Source: Bipolaris cookei (lineage: Eukaryota; Ascomycota; Dothideomycetes; Pleosporales; Pleosporaceae). From it: 64,000 nt of DNA. Both the position numbers and the translations under genes were made by a program. Every line of letters starts with the position of its first letter. Within the stretch, counting starts at the first letter, position 1. Shown piece after piece: positions 22,818 to 34,611 of this stretch. The stretch is from assembly GCA_002286855.1 (NCBI GenBank), contig NRSV01000030.1, forward strand, positions 124,001 through 188,000, in the 5' to 3' direction. The notes below the pieces were generated by a model that saw nothing but the letters and a program-made list of their open reading frames with translations, did no database searches and was not told where the DNA came from.

Positions 22818-25188
22818 TCACTCTTCCTTATCCGTCTTGACAAAACTCCACACCTCCCTCCAAAACCCGCGCCCCATCCTCATCGGCCTGCGCTCCAGAA
22901 TCTGTCTGATCCGTGCCCGCTCATTCCTCCGCGCCGCCTCGGCCTCCATCTCCTCCTGCATATCCGAATCGAGATTCGCACTGACATTCACATTCCACGT
23001 TCCCTCTTCCTTGAACGGATCCTGGAACATATTCACAGGACTCACAATGCTATCGTTCTGGCCGTCCATCTCGTACGAGTCGAAGCGAGGTCGCGGGATA
23101 TGCGGGACTGACTCTGGGCCTTCGAGCTCAATGTAGGATAGGTCTTGGAGCACGTAGTCTTCGACGGTGAGGTTGCGGATGTCGACGGCAGAGGTACGTG
23201 GGTAGATGTACTTGTAGGTTAGGTAGAGCGAGGCGAATAGGACGGGGCCGATGTATGCACCTAGCACGTCGAAGGCGAGGCTGATTGTTGATTTGAGACT
23301 TTCAGTCGATTTGAGGTTGCTTTTTGTGACGAGGATGACAAAGGGCGGTATGCCGGACCATAGGATCACGCATGCGCTTCCGACGATGCCAATGTAAGCT
23401 GGGAGAGGCTGCCAGCGGGACTTGAATAGTCGAGATTTGTACAGTGGGTGGTTTCTGCCGAAGATCTTTCGTTTTGCTAGACGGTCGAGGCCGGCTTTGA
23501 AACGCAAAAAGGTTATACAAAGGCAAAGGTTGATGCATGTGGCCGTCCCTGTGTACAGCTCAGACAGTGTGATGCGTGGCTGCGACCCCGATTTGTCGGC
23601 TAAGCCAATGAGCGATATAAATCCCAGGGCTGAGCATAGCAGAATGGCCGCCAGTGGAGTATGGCCATTGTTAGTCCGACCAAATATGTTGGCGATTTTG
23701 TGCGGGAGATATTGTTGTGACAGCATGAAGACGCTTCTTGAAGCTGCATACAGGTCAGTATTTGCAGTCGTGTATGCCGATACTATGAAGAGCGCGTTCA
23801 GTGCCTTTGGCAGTCCATGGAGTGAGGATTCCTGGGCCGCGATAACGAAGGCTGATCTCGTAACACCTCCACCTCTTGCCCATATCTTGGGTAGGTCTGG
23901 GTTCGCGTAATTAACGTTCGATCCAGCAGCAAATATGGCAAAAGGATATATGCTGAGGGGCACAAGGTACACAAAGGACATGGTAATCGGCACATCCTTC
24001 CAGGGGTTCTTCGCCTCTCCCGCAGTCATTGCAACGAGATCTGTTCCAAAGCAAGAAAACATGGCAAGTGTGATTGAAGTGCTTTACCGATCATTAACCC
24101 AGCTACTGCAACCTGATGATAGAGCACTTACATGAATGAAAACAGGACACCTCCAGGCCCAGAAATCCCATAAGCATAGTCGGAGACGCCTCTTAGTGCC
24201 AGAGAATCAGCATTCATACTATTGTGTCCAATCGGTTTCCAATCGGGCGTAAACGCATGGGTTGTATAGTCTGTGGTGCTGATTAGTGTACGTAATGTGA
24301 CTGATTGAGATAAACACTCACTCCCGTAATACTTTCCTTCCCTTGAACCGCCACCTAGATTATGTCAAAAAAAGCATCCGCGATATCATAGATCTTGATA
24401 GCATACCTCCAAGGTTGATCACCACCATCATTACGCACACAAGCACAAGCAAACTTATCTTGAACCACATAACTACCTGAACACATCATATTAGACACAA
24501 CTCCATGAAATACTTTTGAGTATAGCGTACTCGTTCGATTTTGCCATAAAGCTGGTAGAGTGTAAGCTCGAGTGCAATTCATCATCTATAAGTCTCAACT
24601 AACCTTGACGCCAAGACAATGCGAAAAAGTTGTCAGCGCAATGAAAGCGATGTTTATGGCGGTTTCTGCGCCTGTAGAGTGTGGCTTTGGGTCGCTCTTT
24701 AAAAGAGCAGTGAGCTCTGCCGAGTGCGCTGTAAGTGTAGCCATGGCGAAAATCTTGCCCAATCTTTTCCCATCAGCTTTTGATTTCAATGGCGATAACA
24801 AAAACATACCCGTACATGAATGCAACTGCAAACCCGCATGCAGGATCCAAGAAAGTGTGAGGGAGGTCGATGAGAGATCCGGTTAGTGGTCTGCATGTCA
24901 CCATCTCTGTAAGAGTATACATGACGCAAGCGATGATTCCTCCCGCGACAGCATAGCTGATAGCAGCTCCTAGCGACCCAGTGGTAGTTATCAGGGCACC
25001 TGAAGTAATAAAGATGCCCCCGCCAATGCAGCCAGAAATACCAATGCCTGTGACGTTACAAAATGCTGTTTCTCTGGAGCCATGGCCAACTTACCTGCAA
25101 GTTGAGGCCTGCTGAGGACACGATCGAGGTGCTCAGAATGCGTTACATAGTATGGTGATCGATCCAATGGCCGTTCTTCTTCGTCCAT
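22818..25188 (-). CDS. Amino-acid permease of the APC superfamily
   Basis: Eight exons: 25188-25095, 25047-24810, 24763-24604, 24551-24531, 24476-24407, 24354-24322, 24270-24132 and 24081-22818; 672 residues. Exon 4 is only 21 nt (LYGKIER) and exon 6 only 33 nt; both are needed to keep the family pattern GVK-LYGKIER-VVMWFKI and the loop GGGSREGKYYG. Family marks: GIGISGCIGGGIFITSG in helix 1, and MFSCFGTDLVAMTAGEAKNPWKDVP in the helix 6 region. About twelve helices and a long hydrophilic C-terminal tail (about 110 residues, Arg/Glu-rich end) are visible. It imports amino acids across the plasma membrane; specificity is not readable. The longer N-terminal frame beginning at 25224 uses TTG, so the ATG at 25188 (MDEEERPLDRSP) was chosen. 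Confidence 0.9.
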
Positions 25189-26001
25189 GCTTTCTAGCGG
25201 GTCAGGGCGACTGTGAGGCTGCAACGTTGTTTAGGCGGACTGTGGAGAGTGGGACTATGAGTGAGACACCCCAAGTACTCATGCCGCAGCAGTGTACCAC
25301 AACCAGTCAAGGCAGCACTTTGGAACAATCTGAGCCTTCCGCCAGCCTGGTTTCCGGGCGTGTCAACTTGATGTACGCCGGTCCCACGCCTCAAGACCAA
25401 GACTACACTACTTGCCGTCTTGCCAGCCCTCGCTTCTGCCTGCTGAAGCCACAATCAATAGAAACACCTCGGGATGGAAACGGTATATTGACACACGACT
25501 TGGCTTCATGGTGATTGGCCAGGGTAATGGAAATCTGGGCAAGATCACCGCGGCTGCATCGGGTTGTACACGTGAAGTTGGTAGATGGCACTAAGAAACG
25601 CCACGGCCAAACACGACTGGCGTGCGGGTGCGTTTTGGTATCACAGCCACGCTTACTGCGGCCTCCCGGTGTACACTTATGGACAGAAGATACCTGTTGG
25701 CGCCGCTAGAAATTGCTAATTGGATACATATTAAACGTCAAAAGCCGCTGTGGTCTAGGCTACGTAACCGATGGTTCATACTTTGAGTTCGTGGGCTGAG
25801 GCGCATGCGCGATGCCAGTTGGATCTAGTCGTCACAGCTGATAACAACTGCCGCTGTATCTGACCCCAGAACACGGGCTGACCGTCCGTTTCCAGGCGTT
25901 CGCGGTTCCGCTGCTTCACAATCAAGGCCCACCGTGCTCCGTGGGTCATACCCTCTACAACTCCTCTTCGTTCTCATGGCGTCCTTGTTTTGCACTCGTC
26001 G
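25189..26001. promoter_or_regulatory. Divergent promoter region between permease and orphan gene
   Basis: An 813-nt gap lies between two start codons on opposite strands, so both promoters must lie here. I see no obvious TATA box or operator repeat. Confidence 0.45.
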
Positions 26002-27439
26002 ATGATGTCGATTTCGAGCAGTTCTTCGCACCCCTCAACGCGCCGTTTTTCTTTAGCCGTGGAGAATTTCCCATTGTTTTCAGCCTCGTTTGCTTCGCAT
26101 ACCGAAACCCGCTTGCACAGACCTGGCCAAAGGTTTCTATCCAAACTGTATGATGTTGCGACATCAGTCTCGCCATTAGGCTGGGTCGCCGTGTGTTCGT
26201 CCAAGCAAGTACGGCTATACAATGTGCGGAATGAGAACCAGAGTCGAGAGATTCCACTCACAGCTGAGTTGAGCATTCCCATGTCGCATAAAGACGAGAA
26301 AATACGAGGAGTCGCATTGTCAGAGGATCTGCTTGCTGTAATCACCCACAGGCGCCTATTGGTTTATGATGAGTACCGCCGAAATGGCGGCGACGTACCC
26401 ATCTTGGTGAAGGAACAGCGTATTGATCAAAATGAATGTTGGACTCCAAGATCAGTGTCTATTTCACAAAAGGGCGCTCCGTCTGTTGAAGGGGGAGCTA
26501 CTGCAAGTATCGCAGTGGGTGGGGAAGGGACAAGTGGGGTCAAGGTCTTCAGGTATATCTACACGCAAGGCTGGAATGTCGAGAACCACTGCACAACATT
26601 GACATGCCCGCAGAACAACGGGGCTATCAAAGTCGTCGGTTTTTCGCCTCTTCGGAGCGATGCTGTATATGGCCTCATGGCTTTTGCTTTATCGACAGGA
26701 AACCACCTATACTGTTGGAATATCAGTAAACAGTTGAGTTTCAAGTCGACTATGCGTCTGGACCCGATTTGGCACGTTGACTGCAATGCGAGCAGCAGCG
26801 AACGCGTAAGATATTTTTACGAGCATCCCGTACAGGGCTGACTTCTTCTAGGCTTTTCGCGATGAGATTTCGACAGCCACTCTGGTTATTTCTCCAACGG
26901 GGAGGTCTTACATTCTTTGCACAGTGGACCACAAGCCAGGATCAAGTCTCCCCCGAACCTTCATCGTACCGATTGACACTTTTGAAACAAACCCACAAAC
27001 CCTCCGGCAACTGATAAAACCGCTACCCGACAGCGTGGTGGGATCAAGCGTTCTTGCTGGTGCAGCATCCTGCAATGGCCGTTTCGTAGTGATTGTGGAG
27101 AAGGGTCACAACGAAGTCAACATGAAATTGTTGACTCTCCGTGCAGCGCCCATGGGTGGACTGACAAGCTCAACTACTGGTCTGTCTTCATGGGTTGTTA
27201 AATTGCGGGCTAGTAGTGCCGACGCGTCAAGGATATCGATCTCCATCTCGGAACAGAATGCCGCTCTCGAGATTACCGCAGTTGATGGACAAGGGCATAT
27301 CGTGTGCTCGAGGATCAGTGTACCAGAGATGTTGCAAGACCGGTTGCGATATCTCGTGCCACCCCCAAGGCATGCCGCTCCTTTCGAACTTGCAGCATCA
27401 GAGGAGCCTGCGGACCGTATTGATATTGTTCCGGGCTGA
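26002..27439 (+). CDS. Orphan protein, possibly beta-propeller
   Basis: Exons 26002-26805 and 26852-27439 (46-nt intron GTAAGA...TTCTAG, phase 0); 463 residues. A Ser-rich N-terminus (about 20 residues) precedes a region with repeated strand-rich units such as LGWVAVCSSKQVRLYNV, LAVITHRRLLVYDEY and ATLVISPTGRSYILCTV, which read like degenerate WD40 blades (inference from pattern only). There is no signal peptide and no transmembrane helix. I do not recognise a named family. The open frame extends upstream to a TTG at 25990, but the first ATG is 26002. It is head-to-head with the permease gene. Confidence 0.7.
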
Positions 27440-28318
27440 AGCATTGCAAATCAAGGTTAGAGAACGATCCCAGTTCCTTCTGAGTTTTGACGCCGGGGTC
27501 AACCAAAAATCGATGGCTTCGAAAATTGTGATAGTGGGACATTGAGGTATAATATGTTTGAAGGAACATTTAATGAGTCAGTCACCGGATCTGGATTCTT
27601 CCAGTGTGTCGTCAGCTGCGGAGAAACAACATGCCAACTACGTGGTCTTTTATTCCCGGCACAAATCTGGAGTTACAATAATTTTAGGAGAGTGAGTTTG
27701 GAGGATATACAAGGTCATATGTTGTAGGATAAGTGGTCTGTCCGGGTGGATAGAGCAGTCGCGCTGCAAAGATGACGTCAACTCGATAAGCAAATACGTC
27801 TTCGAGATTGGAGTGTCGGAATAGGGTAAAATAGCAAAGTGCCTAGTGTATGGACCAGTTGCTTTCTGTTCTCATTGGCGATTAAGTCAACTGTATCCGA
27901 TACATACACTCCATCTCCTCCAAATTGCGGATTGCCAATCGTGTTTGTATAGCAATGGCAGGCTGCATGTATTTTCTTTTGTGCAGGTAAAGAAGGAGCG
28001 ACAAGTGGTGCCTTCCGAACCTCGAACATGTACTCTCAAGACTCAGTACATGGCCGGATTGGGTATGGCTGCTCAGTGAGCATGCTCAAGTTATGAACGG
28101 AGCGCACCAATGTTGACTGTTACGCGTACTCTTTGTTTCCTAATCAATATATCTTGCGAATATTTTTTACAAAATAGTAGAAGATATTATAAGTTTTAGT
28201 GTCTCAAACACTAATCTGTCTCGTAATCTTGTAAGTGAAGAATCCTTAGGGTTTCATGTGTCTCGTGTAGTAAATACAGATATAGTACACTTGGCGTCGT
28301 TTCCTTCCCATTACTTCA
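27440..28318. other. Convergent 3' region, 879 nt
   Basis: 3' ends of the orphan gene and the CBP3 gene face each other. The stretch near 28140-28250 is AT-rich, as expected for polyadenylation signals. No gene is supported. Confidence 0.5.
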
Positions 28319-29338
28319 TCAAGCTTTGGCCGTCTCGGTCGCCATCAACCTGCTTGGTGACCTTACGAGACCGGCTTCGTCTCCAGGACTGCCGCGGAAT
28401 TTCCATTGCCCATTCGCCACATCGTCATCGGTGGCATTATCCAACCTCTTCAGTTCTCTCCTCATGTATCCTACAATCTGGGCCAGCTTCTCAAAGTCGA
28501 CGTCTTCTCTGGCGCCAAGTAGATTTCTCCAAATGGCAGCTGCAAGCATGGCATCGCCCTTGACCAGACCCTCATCATATGACAGGAGCACTGCGCGCCA
28601 CTGGGAGAACATGTCCTTGAGGTACTTTTGGCGCAGGGAATTGGCATTGAACTTGTGCCATACCACGAGACGGTCTTCGGCGGCGTAAAAGGCATGGTTG
28701 GTGAGATGCTGGATCCACACAGGAGCGTGTGTTTGGGGGAACATGCGGAAGCGGACTTGCAACATGTACATATGAATAAAGGTGATTTGCGCCCAGTTGG
28801 AGAAGGTTGGCTTCAGTTCGAGGGCTGTGTAGGAATGAGCCAAGTGCGTGCGTGCCTATGCCACAATCTAGACTTACTGTCATACCACCAACCCTCGCCC
28901 TCTCCCAAGTGCACGCCGTTTTCGTCAACGGGGATCTCACCCCGTTTCAGCAGAGCCTGCGGTATTTTGTACTCGCCCGGCTTGGTGCATTCCTTGATCA
29001 GGTCTCTTGTTGCGCCGTATGCGACGTAGGTCTCAGTCATCAGCGGGGCCTTTTCACGCAGCTTCTGGGCCAGCCCAGTCACACCCGATGCCACACCCGG
29101 GTGCGGCTTCTTGATAGTTTCTGGTCTGACATCTGCCGACCGGGCGTGTGACACATGGTAGAGGGTTGGCGTGGTTGCTGAGAAAGTTCGATGCGCTTGG
29201 CGGAGAGATAATTTGTTCGATGGCTACAAGAGTCAATTGCTGCTAGCACGGCGGAACGTAGCTGTGTACCTGCAAAAGGAGCGCAGAGGACCTGCATAGG
29301 GCGCGTGAGCAGGCTGAGCACATGTAGCTGGAGGCCAT
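28319..29338 (-). CDS. cbp3: Ubiquinol-cytochrome c chaperone CBP3 (UQCC1 family)
   Basis: Exons 29338-29270, 29223-28878 and 28824-28319; 306 residues. CBP3 works with CBP6 at the mitochondrial ribosome exit to receive newly made cytochrome b and start complex III assembly. The N-terminus is a presequence split by the first intron (MASSYMCSACSRALCRSSAL then PSNKLSLRQAHRTFSATTP). The chaperone domain spans roughly residues 130-265: WWYDTLELKPTFSNWAQITF, HMYMLQVRFR, and FYAAEDRLVVWHKFNANSLRQKYLKDMF. Both introns are 46 and 53 nt and restore the frame exactly. The last 50 residues are poorly conserved and likely disordered. Confidence 0.93.
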
Positions 29339-29874
29339 TGTGGGCAATGTGTGTGTATGTGCGGGTGTGTGCTGTGCAAAGGCAGTCAGTCTTTGCCTGG
29401 ATGGAATTGGCGAAGTCGCGAGTCGCGCGCCCTCCCTCCATCGATGACGGCACGACCCTGGCCGGTAGAACAACCCAATAAGCATCTCTCTCCTATGCGC
29501 CTTACACAGATGCTCGCCGCCAACATGATCCCATCAAGTAGCATCATCCCATCAGAGAAGAGGATTGTTTTCTTCAACCATCACATCTGCTATCGCTGCG
29601 CTGTCACCTGTACCCGGTTACACACTTGGTTCGGTACCTACCAAGCATGGCATTCACACGCAGTGCCTCGACTATGGCATTTTGGCGCTCATGCGTGAAC
29701 ACCCCTGATGCTTGGTATGCAGGCGCCGAGACCGGGGAAGAGACAGGGGATTAAGGTGTCGTTGCATCCCCCGTCTGTCAATGCATCCTCCGTTTGTCAC
29801 CTGCTGCTTTATAACGCGCCTTTCCCACTATTTCATTGAATCACATCAGCGACACAAAGTACACACTCACTACC
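29339..29874. promoter_or_regulatory. Divergent promoter between cbp3 and the alpha-arrestin gene
   Basis: A 536-nt gap separates two opposite start codons. A TTATAA element at about 29810 lies 65 nt upstream of the arrestin ATG. No other site is claimed. Confidence 0.45.
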
Positions 29875-31329
29875 ATGGGGCCTGAGGGGCCGTTCGCTGG
29901 CAGACGAGCCAACCGCAGAGACAACCCCGTATACATTCATCTATTCGACTCGCCGCCGGCTTACACGGCTGGGGATCACGTGAAAGGGCTTCTTCTCATC
30001 TCCCAAGGACGATCTCCGCGCATCAACATTGTTCTAAGAGGTTTCTCCATCACCCCGCATTCCTCTGGCAAGCCGACTTACATTGAACTTTGTCGAGAAT
30101 CGCAGGATTTGTTCGTTTCCACAGGCAATAGCTCAAACCTCGATCTCCTGCCCACAAGCTCATCAAATCCCGGAAAGGCAGAACTGCCCTTTTCCTTCAC
30201 CTTTGCACAACATGTGAGCCTCCCACCACCCGCAGATAGAGATTGGCTCCATCCGGAGGACTCGTTCAATCACCCGCGCTTTCAGCATTCTCCGGGATTT
30301 CCACTGCCTCCGAGTTGTGCTGCAACATCTACAGATGTGCAGATTGTATATCAACTTGAGGTGACCATGGAGAGTAGCGACCCGGATAGTTTGCCTGTGA
30401 GGGTACGCCAAGAACTCAAGTACACGCCACCACCACTCGACTTCCACCCTACACTCCTCCAACCAGACACAAACTTTGGCACAACGCTCCCCAAACACTG
30501 TAGCCACCAAAAGTTCATCCGCACGCGCAAACTGTTCCAAGACTATGAAGAGAGGGCAGGAAAGCTTATGAAAATTAAGGACAAGCTGGCTGATAAAGAG
30601 TTGCTCTTTGGCTTCCAGGGCTTGGCCGAGATTCCCTATGTCAAATTCAGTATATCTGCGACCCCTGCTCGTGTCCTAGTTGTTGGCTCCCAAGTCCCCG
30701 TTGTCATCAGTGTCCAGCACCTCCAGCGTTCCGAATCACTCGCGAGCCCGCCTGATCTATTTATACGCCGCCTCAAAGTTCAGTTGAACTTTGCCTTCGA
30801 CGTATTCACGCCCGGTAATCTATCAGCCCGTCCTCCAAAGAAACAACACATGCATGCAGAAAGGGGTCACATTATGCTCTGCGACAAGAAGTACGAAAAA
30901 GAAAATGGACGGCTGCTATACAATGGGCTCTCCTTACTAGACATAGCAGACATCAAGCTTACAGGCCACGATTTTGCCCCAAGTTTCACAACTTATGGCC
31001 TGAACTTGGAATACGAGTTACAAATCGAAATCACTGGCAAATGTGCCGATCGAGAGTGGTCTAGCATTGTGTGTGCCCAACCCGTTCACCTAACCACAGC
31101 GCCACGGACAACAGATCTATCTGAAATTGAGGATGGCTTTGCAGCATACGACCTAGAGCCTAGGCCAGCGTATCAAGAAGTAGATCCTATGGAACCACCT
31201 CACTACCTTAATGTGAGCTGGGATGCTCAGCCGGTGGCAACGACGCCATCAATACATGAGTTTGGTTCGAGGCACATGGCACCACCCATCGCAAACACAG
31301 TACCTCCCCCAGAGTATACTGCATCGTAA
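29875..31329 (+). CDS. Alpha-arrestin (arrestin-related trafficking adaptor)
   Basis: Single exon, 484 residues. Alpha-arrestins bind the ubiquitin ligase Rsp5 and bring it to plasma membrane transporters so that these are ubiquitinated and endocytosed. Visible: the arrestin N domain from about residue 16 (VYIHLFDSPPAYTAGDHVKG, then ELPFSFTFAQ and a PPS-x-A-like segment), a linker, and the arrestin C domain (ISATPARVLVVGSQVPVVI onward). The extreme C-terminus has a PPEY motif (residues 478-481), the kind bound by Rsp5 WW domains; a second candidate is SPPAY near residue 25. The open frame starts at a TTG at 29836; the ATG at 29875 sits in a strong context (accATGG). A permease lies 5 kb away, but a link is only speculation. 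Confidence 0.85.
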   Translation: MGPEGPFAGRRANRRDNPVYIHLFDSPPAYTAGDHVKGLLLISQGRSPRINIVLRGFSITPHSSGKPTYIELCRESQDLFVSTGNSSNLDLLPTSSSNPGKAELPFSFTFAQHVSLPPPADRDWLHPEDSFNHPRFQHSPGFPLPPSCAATSTDVQIVYQLEVTMESSDPDSLPVRVRQELKYTPPPLDFHPTLLQPDTNFGTTLPKHCSHQKFIRTRKLFQDYEERAGKLMKIKDKLADKELLFGFQGLAEIPYVKFSISATPARVLVVGSQVPVVISVQHLQRSESLASPPDLFIRRLKVQLNFAFDVFTPGNLSARPPKKQHMHAERGHIMLCDKKYEKENGRLLYNGLSLLDIADIKLTGHDFAPSFTTYGLNLEYELQIEITGKCADREWSSIVCAQPVHLTTAPRTTDLSEIEDGFAAYDLEPRPAYQEVDPMEPPHYLNVSWDAQPVATTPSIHEFGSRHMAPPIANTVPPPEYTAS

Positions 31330-32387
31330 ATCAATTGGCATCTATGAGTTTTGGGTTGCTGTTTCTTGTAGGTATGATGCAAAGACGACACCCTGGAAAT
31401 CTAGAATTTACGTGAACGAATATCTGGCTAGGCTGACTATGTGTCTGTCATTGTTCGGCAAACCATTTCAAACCGCTGCTGGTAACGAACGGGCGTAGTA
31501 CCTCTTCACTCCAGCTCAATCATTGCGCAATGTGTTTGCATATGATTAGGCAGGTGTCTGATCGGAGTAAATATAGCATCGTTATCACGAACGCTCTACC
31601 AAGTGACACGGCAGTGAGGCTGCGTCTTGCTTTCATTTTACTCGACCATTCACAAGGACTATATTGGGTTGCGCCTGGGTGCCATCCTTGAGGGAACGGG
31701 AAGTAGGACAAGACCAAATGAGTGCATGAGGGCGGACCGAAACTTGACAGACAAGCGGATAATTACACGGCTAATGGGGAAAATTCGGGTGAGTTTTTTG
31801 TCTCGGTTTTCATAGGCGTTATTTCAGCGCATTTCGATCTCGGTTATATGAAAAATGAATTCAAAACAGCAAGTGTAATGCGAAACGAGGGCAAAAGATA
31901 TCGCAACTCATACCGAAGGTTTCCCTTGGCGAATTGTGGATGTGATACCAAAATTACAACAATATTCCAAAAATTACCGATTTAGACGACATATGCAGGT
32001 TGCACTTACTATCACCATAAATGTAATCCCTACAACGACCATACCGAGTTCTGTGCCTGAGTCGCGAGTCAGAGACCTCAATAATCACCCGTCAAACCGT
32101 GATCAAGAAATTGCGAATACAAACGATATAAGCTGGTGGTTCTTTGACTCTTCGAAATATCAGTACTTCTTTTTCTATACACAAAGCCTTGACGGCACAG
32201 CGTGGCTGACCATTCCAGCTTACATAACTGGACCTACGTAAGTAAACCTTGGCGCGTAGTTTCATGGTTGGAGTAGTCGCGAACACAATTCAGCTGATTC
32301 TCCACAACTTTACCCTCGCCTTCTTAAATACGCACGCGCAATACCCAAACCCACGTATTATCACGAAAGCATACTATATTCTTCAAG
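31330..32387. other. Intergenic region, 1.06 kb
   Basis: It holds the 3' end of the arrestin gene and the promoter of the capping enzyme gene. No gene, repeat or RNA signal is recognised. Confidence 0.5.
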
Positions 32388-33668
32388 ATGCCGGCCACGG
32401 GACCGTCACATGCGCCCCCGCCACAGATACCAGGCTTCCTCATACCCAACCATGAAGCGCAACCACTCAAACAAGCTGTCGCGGACCTTCTCGAACGCGA
32501 CAACGTGCGCTTTCCAGGCGCCCAGCCCGTATCATTTGCACGCGAACATGTTGCCGAGCTTCAGCGGAACGAATACTTCATGTGTGAGAAGACGGACGGC
32601 TTGCGCTGTCTTCTCTTCCTCCACTGGCAGGAGGGACCGACGGGTGCCTTTGAGCCTTTGACCTTTTTGATTGACCGCAAGAATAATTACTACGACGTGC
32701 GACCGCCCTTTCGAATACCACACTACATGCATCCAAATGAACCCGAGCCCTTTCTGTACGGCACGATCCTGGACGGCGAACTAGTGCATGACCAGTATCC
32801 AAACGAGCCTGTGCCGCGGTTAAATTTTTACGTCTTTGATTGTTTAGCAGTCAACGAGCAGAATGTCACTGGGAGAACATTAGACAAACGGTTAGGGCGG
32901 TTACGCGATTGGGTCATCAAACCGTACGAAATGTACCTGACGAGGACTTTTGGCAAGAACATCCGACCAGATGACCTCAAGCCATTTGCGCTCAAGGGCA
33001 AGAAGACGTATGCAGCATACAAACTTGAAGACATGTTCAGCAACATACTGCCAAACCTACGACACGGCAACGATGGCCTAATCTTCACCTGCGTATCCAC
33101 ACCATATCAGTTTGGCACAGATCGACACATTCTCAAATGGAAGCCACCGCACGAGAACACAATTGACTTCAAGCTCCGCCTTGGCGAGTTCCCCCTCATT
33201 GACCCCGAAGATGGCGAAGAAGGCCTGATTCCCGACTACGACGCAATGCCGCAACCCATCGAACTCCTTGTACAGCACAACCAAAACAAGTACCAAGTAT
33301 TCGCCCAGCTTTCCCTCACCCCAGCTGAGTGGGAAACGCTCAAATCCCTCAACCAGCGTCTAGACGGCCGCATAATTGAGTGTTATCGCACAGAAAACGG
33401 GCAGTGGAAATACAAGCAAGAAGCAGACGGCACGCCTCGCTGGCGCGACGACAAGAAAGATGCTAATCACATCAGCACTGTCAATAGCGTGCTGGAGAGT
33501 ATCGAAGCGCCTGTCACGGAGATGGACCTCTTGGCCAACGCGGAGAATATCAAGCGTGAGACGTATCGTATGCAGGGCAAGCTCGATCAGTACCGGCCGT
33601 CGCAAGATGCGGGCGAGCGCGAGGCCAAGAAGCGCAAGTTTAGCGATCCGGGTATGAATGGGCATTGA
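32388..33668 (+). CDS. ceg1: mRNA guanylyltransferase (capping enzyme alpha subunit)
   Basis: Single exon, 426 residues, close to the usual fungal length. It transfers GMP from GTP to the 5' diphosphate end of nascent RNA polymerase II transcripts in the nucleus. Nucleotidyltransferase motifs in order: motif I EKTDGLR with the GMP-accepting lysine K68, motif III ILDGELV, motif IV GNDGLIFT, motif V LKWKPPHENTIDF, then the OB-fold with WETLKSLNQRLDGRIIECY and motif VI-like W-R-x-D-K-x-DANH. The C-terminus is basic (AKKRKFSDPG), a possible nuclear signal. It is separate from the triphosphatase, as in other fungi. The neighbours RDS3 and pinin also act on pre-mRNA. Confidence 0.96.
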   Translation: MPATGPSHAPPPQIPGFLIPNHEAQPLKQAVADLLERDNVRFPGAQPVSFAREHVAELQRNEYFMCEKTDGLRCLLFLHWQEGPTGAFEPLTFLIDRKNNYYDVRPPFRIPHYMHPNEPEPFLYGTILDGELVHDQYPNEPVPRLNFYVFDCLAVNEQNVTGRTLDKRLGRLRDWVIKPYEMYLTRTFGKNIRPDDLKPFALKGKKTYAAYKLEDMFSNILPNLRHGNDGLIFTCVSTPYQFGTDRHILKWKPPHENTIDFKLRLGEFPLIDPEDGEEGLIPDYDAMPQPIELLVQHNQNKYQVFAQLSLTPAEWETLKSLNQRLDGRIIECYRTENGQWKYKQEADGTPRWRDDKKDANHISTVNSVLESIEAPVTEMDLLANAENIKRETYRMQGKLDQYRPSQDAGEREAKKRKFSDPGMNGH

Positions 33669-34217
33669 GATGGGGATGACTTCGGCCGATAGGGTTGGTA
33701 CGCGTTTGATGTATCTGGGAGGCAAACCGTATTTTCGGGTATTATTATCAGCTTAAAAGCTTGTCTACATCCAGCGGCGTCTGGATCTGGCGTTTTCTGG
33801 TCTTTTTTTTGGGCGCGCGTTGGAGCTGCGAACATGATACCCAAGCTCTGCTAAATAGAAGAAGGGGCGGCTTGAATAGAAACATTCGTCTTTACATTGC
33901 CCACTTTTCCCAGAAATATTTAAATAATGTGATATTATTGATATAAAGGTATGTCGTTGTTGCACTGGTGTTTTCGCAACTTTGAGTGAACCAAAGAAAG
34001 ATCTTTTGAACTCGTCAGTACCAAGTCTTTTAATTAAGAAGAAAGTGGCATAGGTACCGTTAAGAAAATCTCGAGGTATCTTGGACTCCTAAAACGCCTC
34101 TGTATCCAATCGTAATGCCAGCTTTTCTATGCTCTTCCTCTGCTCTTCTATTACCAGCGCATAACCCCCCCCCCACACACACACACATACATACACACTG
34201 ATATCCACAACTCTGCA
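33669..34217. other. Convergent 3' region, 549 nt
   Basis: 3' ends of the capping enzyme gene and RDS3 meet. A short C-run followed by CA dinucleotides lies near 34165-34195. Nothing else seen. Confidence 0.5.
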
Positions 34218-34611
34218 TCAATGATTTCTAAAATTCTTTTTCTGATAAAACAAATCTGTTCGACTACTACCCAAATTGATAATCTTGGGACACCCATCTC
34301 TATCTTTCTCGAGGCGTGTACACTCAAAGCAGTAGAAAGCGTCGGAAATGCCCTCGCCACCGCAGACGACGCATTTGTTCTGGTAGTTGCCAAAGGAGCA
34401 TTCGTCGCAGATGCGGGCGAGCGTCGTGGGGCGCACATACGAGTCGCAGACGGGGCACTTGCCGTCGCATTTGTCGCAGAGGCGGCCGATGGATATACCG
34501 GATTGCTTGCGGCACATTACGAGATCGCTGAGTGAGGAAAGGTATTAATTTATGTGGGGGAGAGAGGAAAGGGAGAGGGTGTGGGTGGACTTACGGGTGA
34601 TGGCGAGACAT
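34218..34611 (-). CDS. rds3: Splicing factor RDS3 / PHF5A (SF3b subunit)
   Basis: Exons 34611-34595 and 34527-34218; 108 residues. The first exon has only five full codons (MSRHH plus two bases), joined by GTAAGT...ACTCAG to PDLVMCRKQ, a pattern shared across fungal and animal PHF5 proteins. The protein is a zinc-binding knot: CxxC pairs in LCDKCDGKCPVC, ICDEC, KCVVC and YCFEC are all intact, and the terminal YQKKNFR is conserved. It is part of the U2 snRNP SF3b complex and contacts SF3B1 at the branch-site pocket. It is divergent from the pinin-like gene 359 nt away. Confidence 0.97.
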
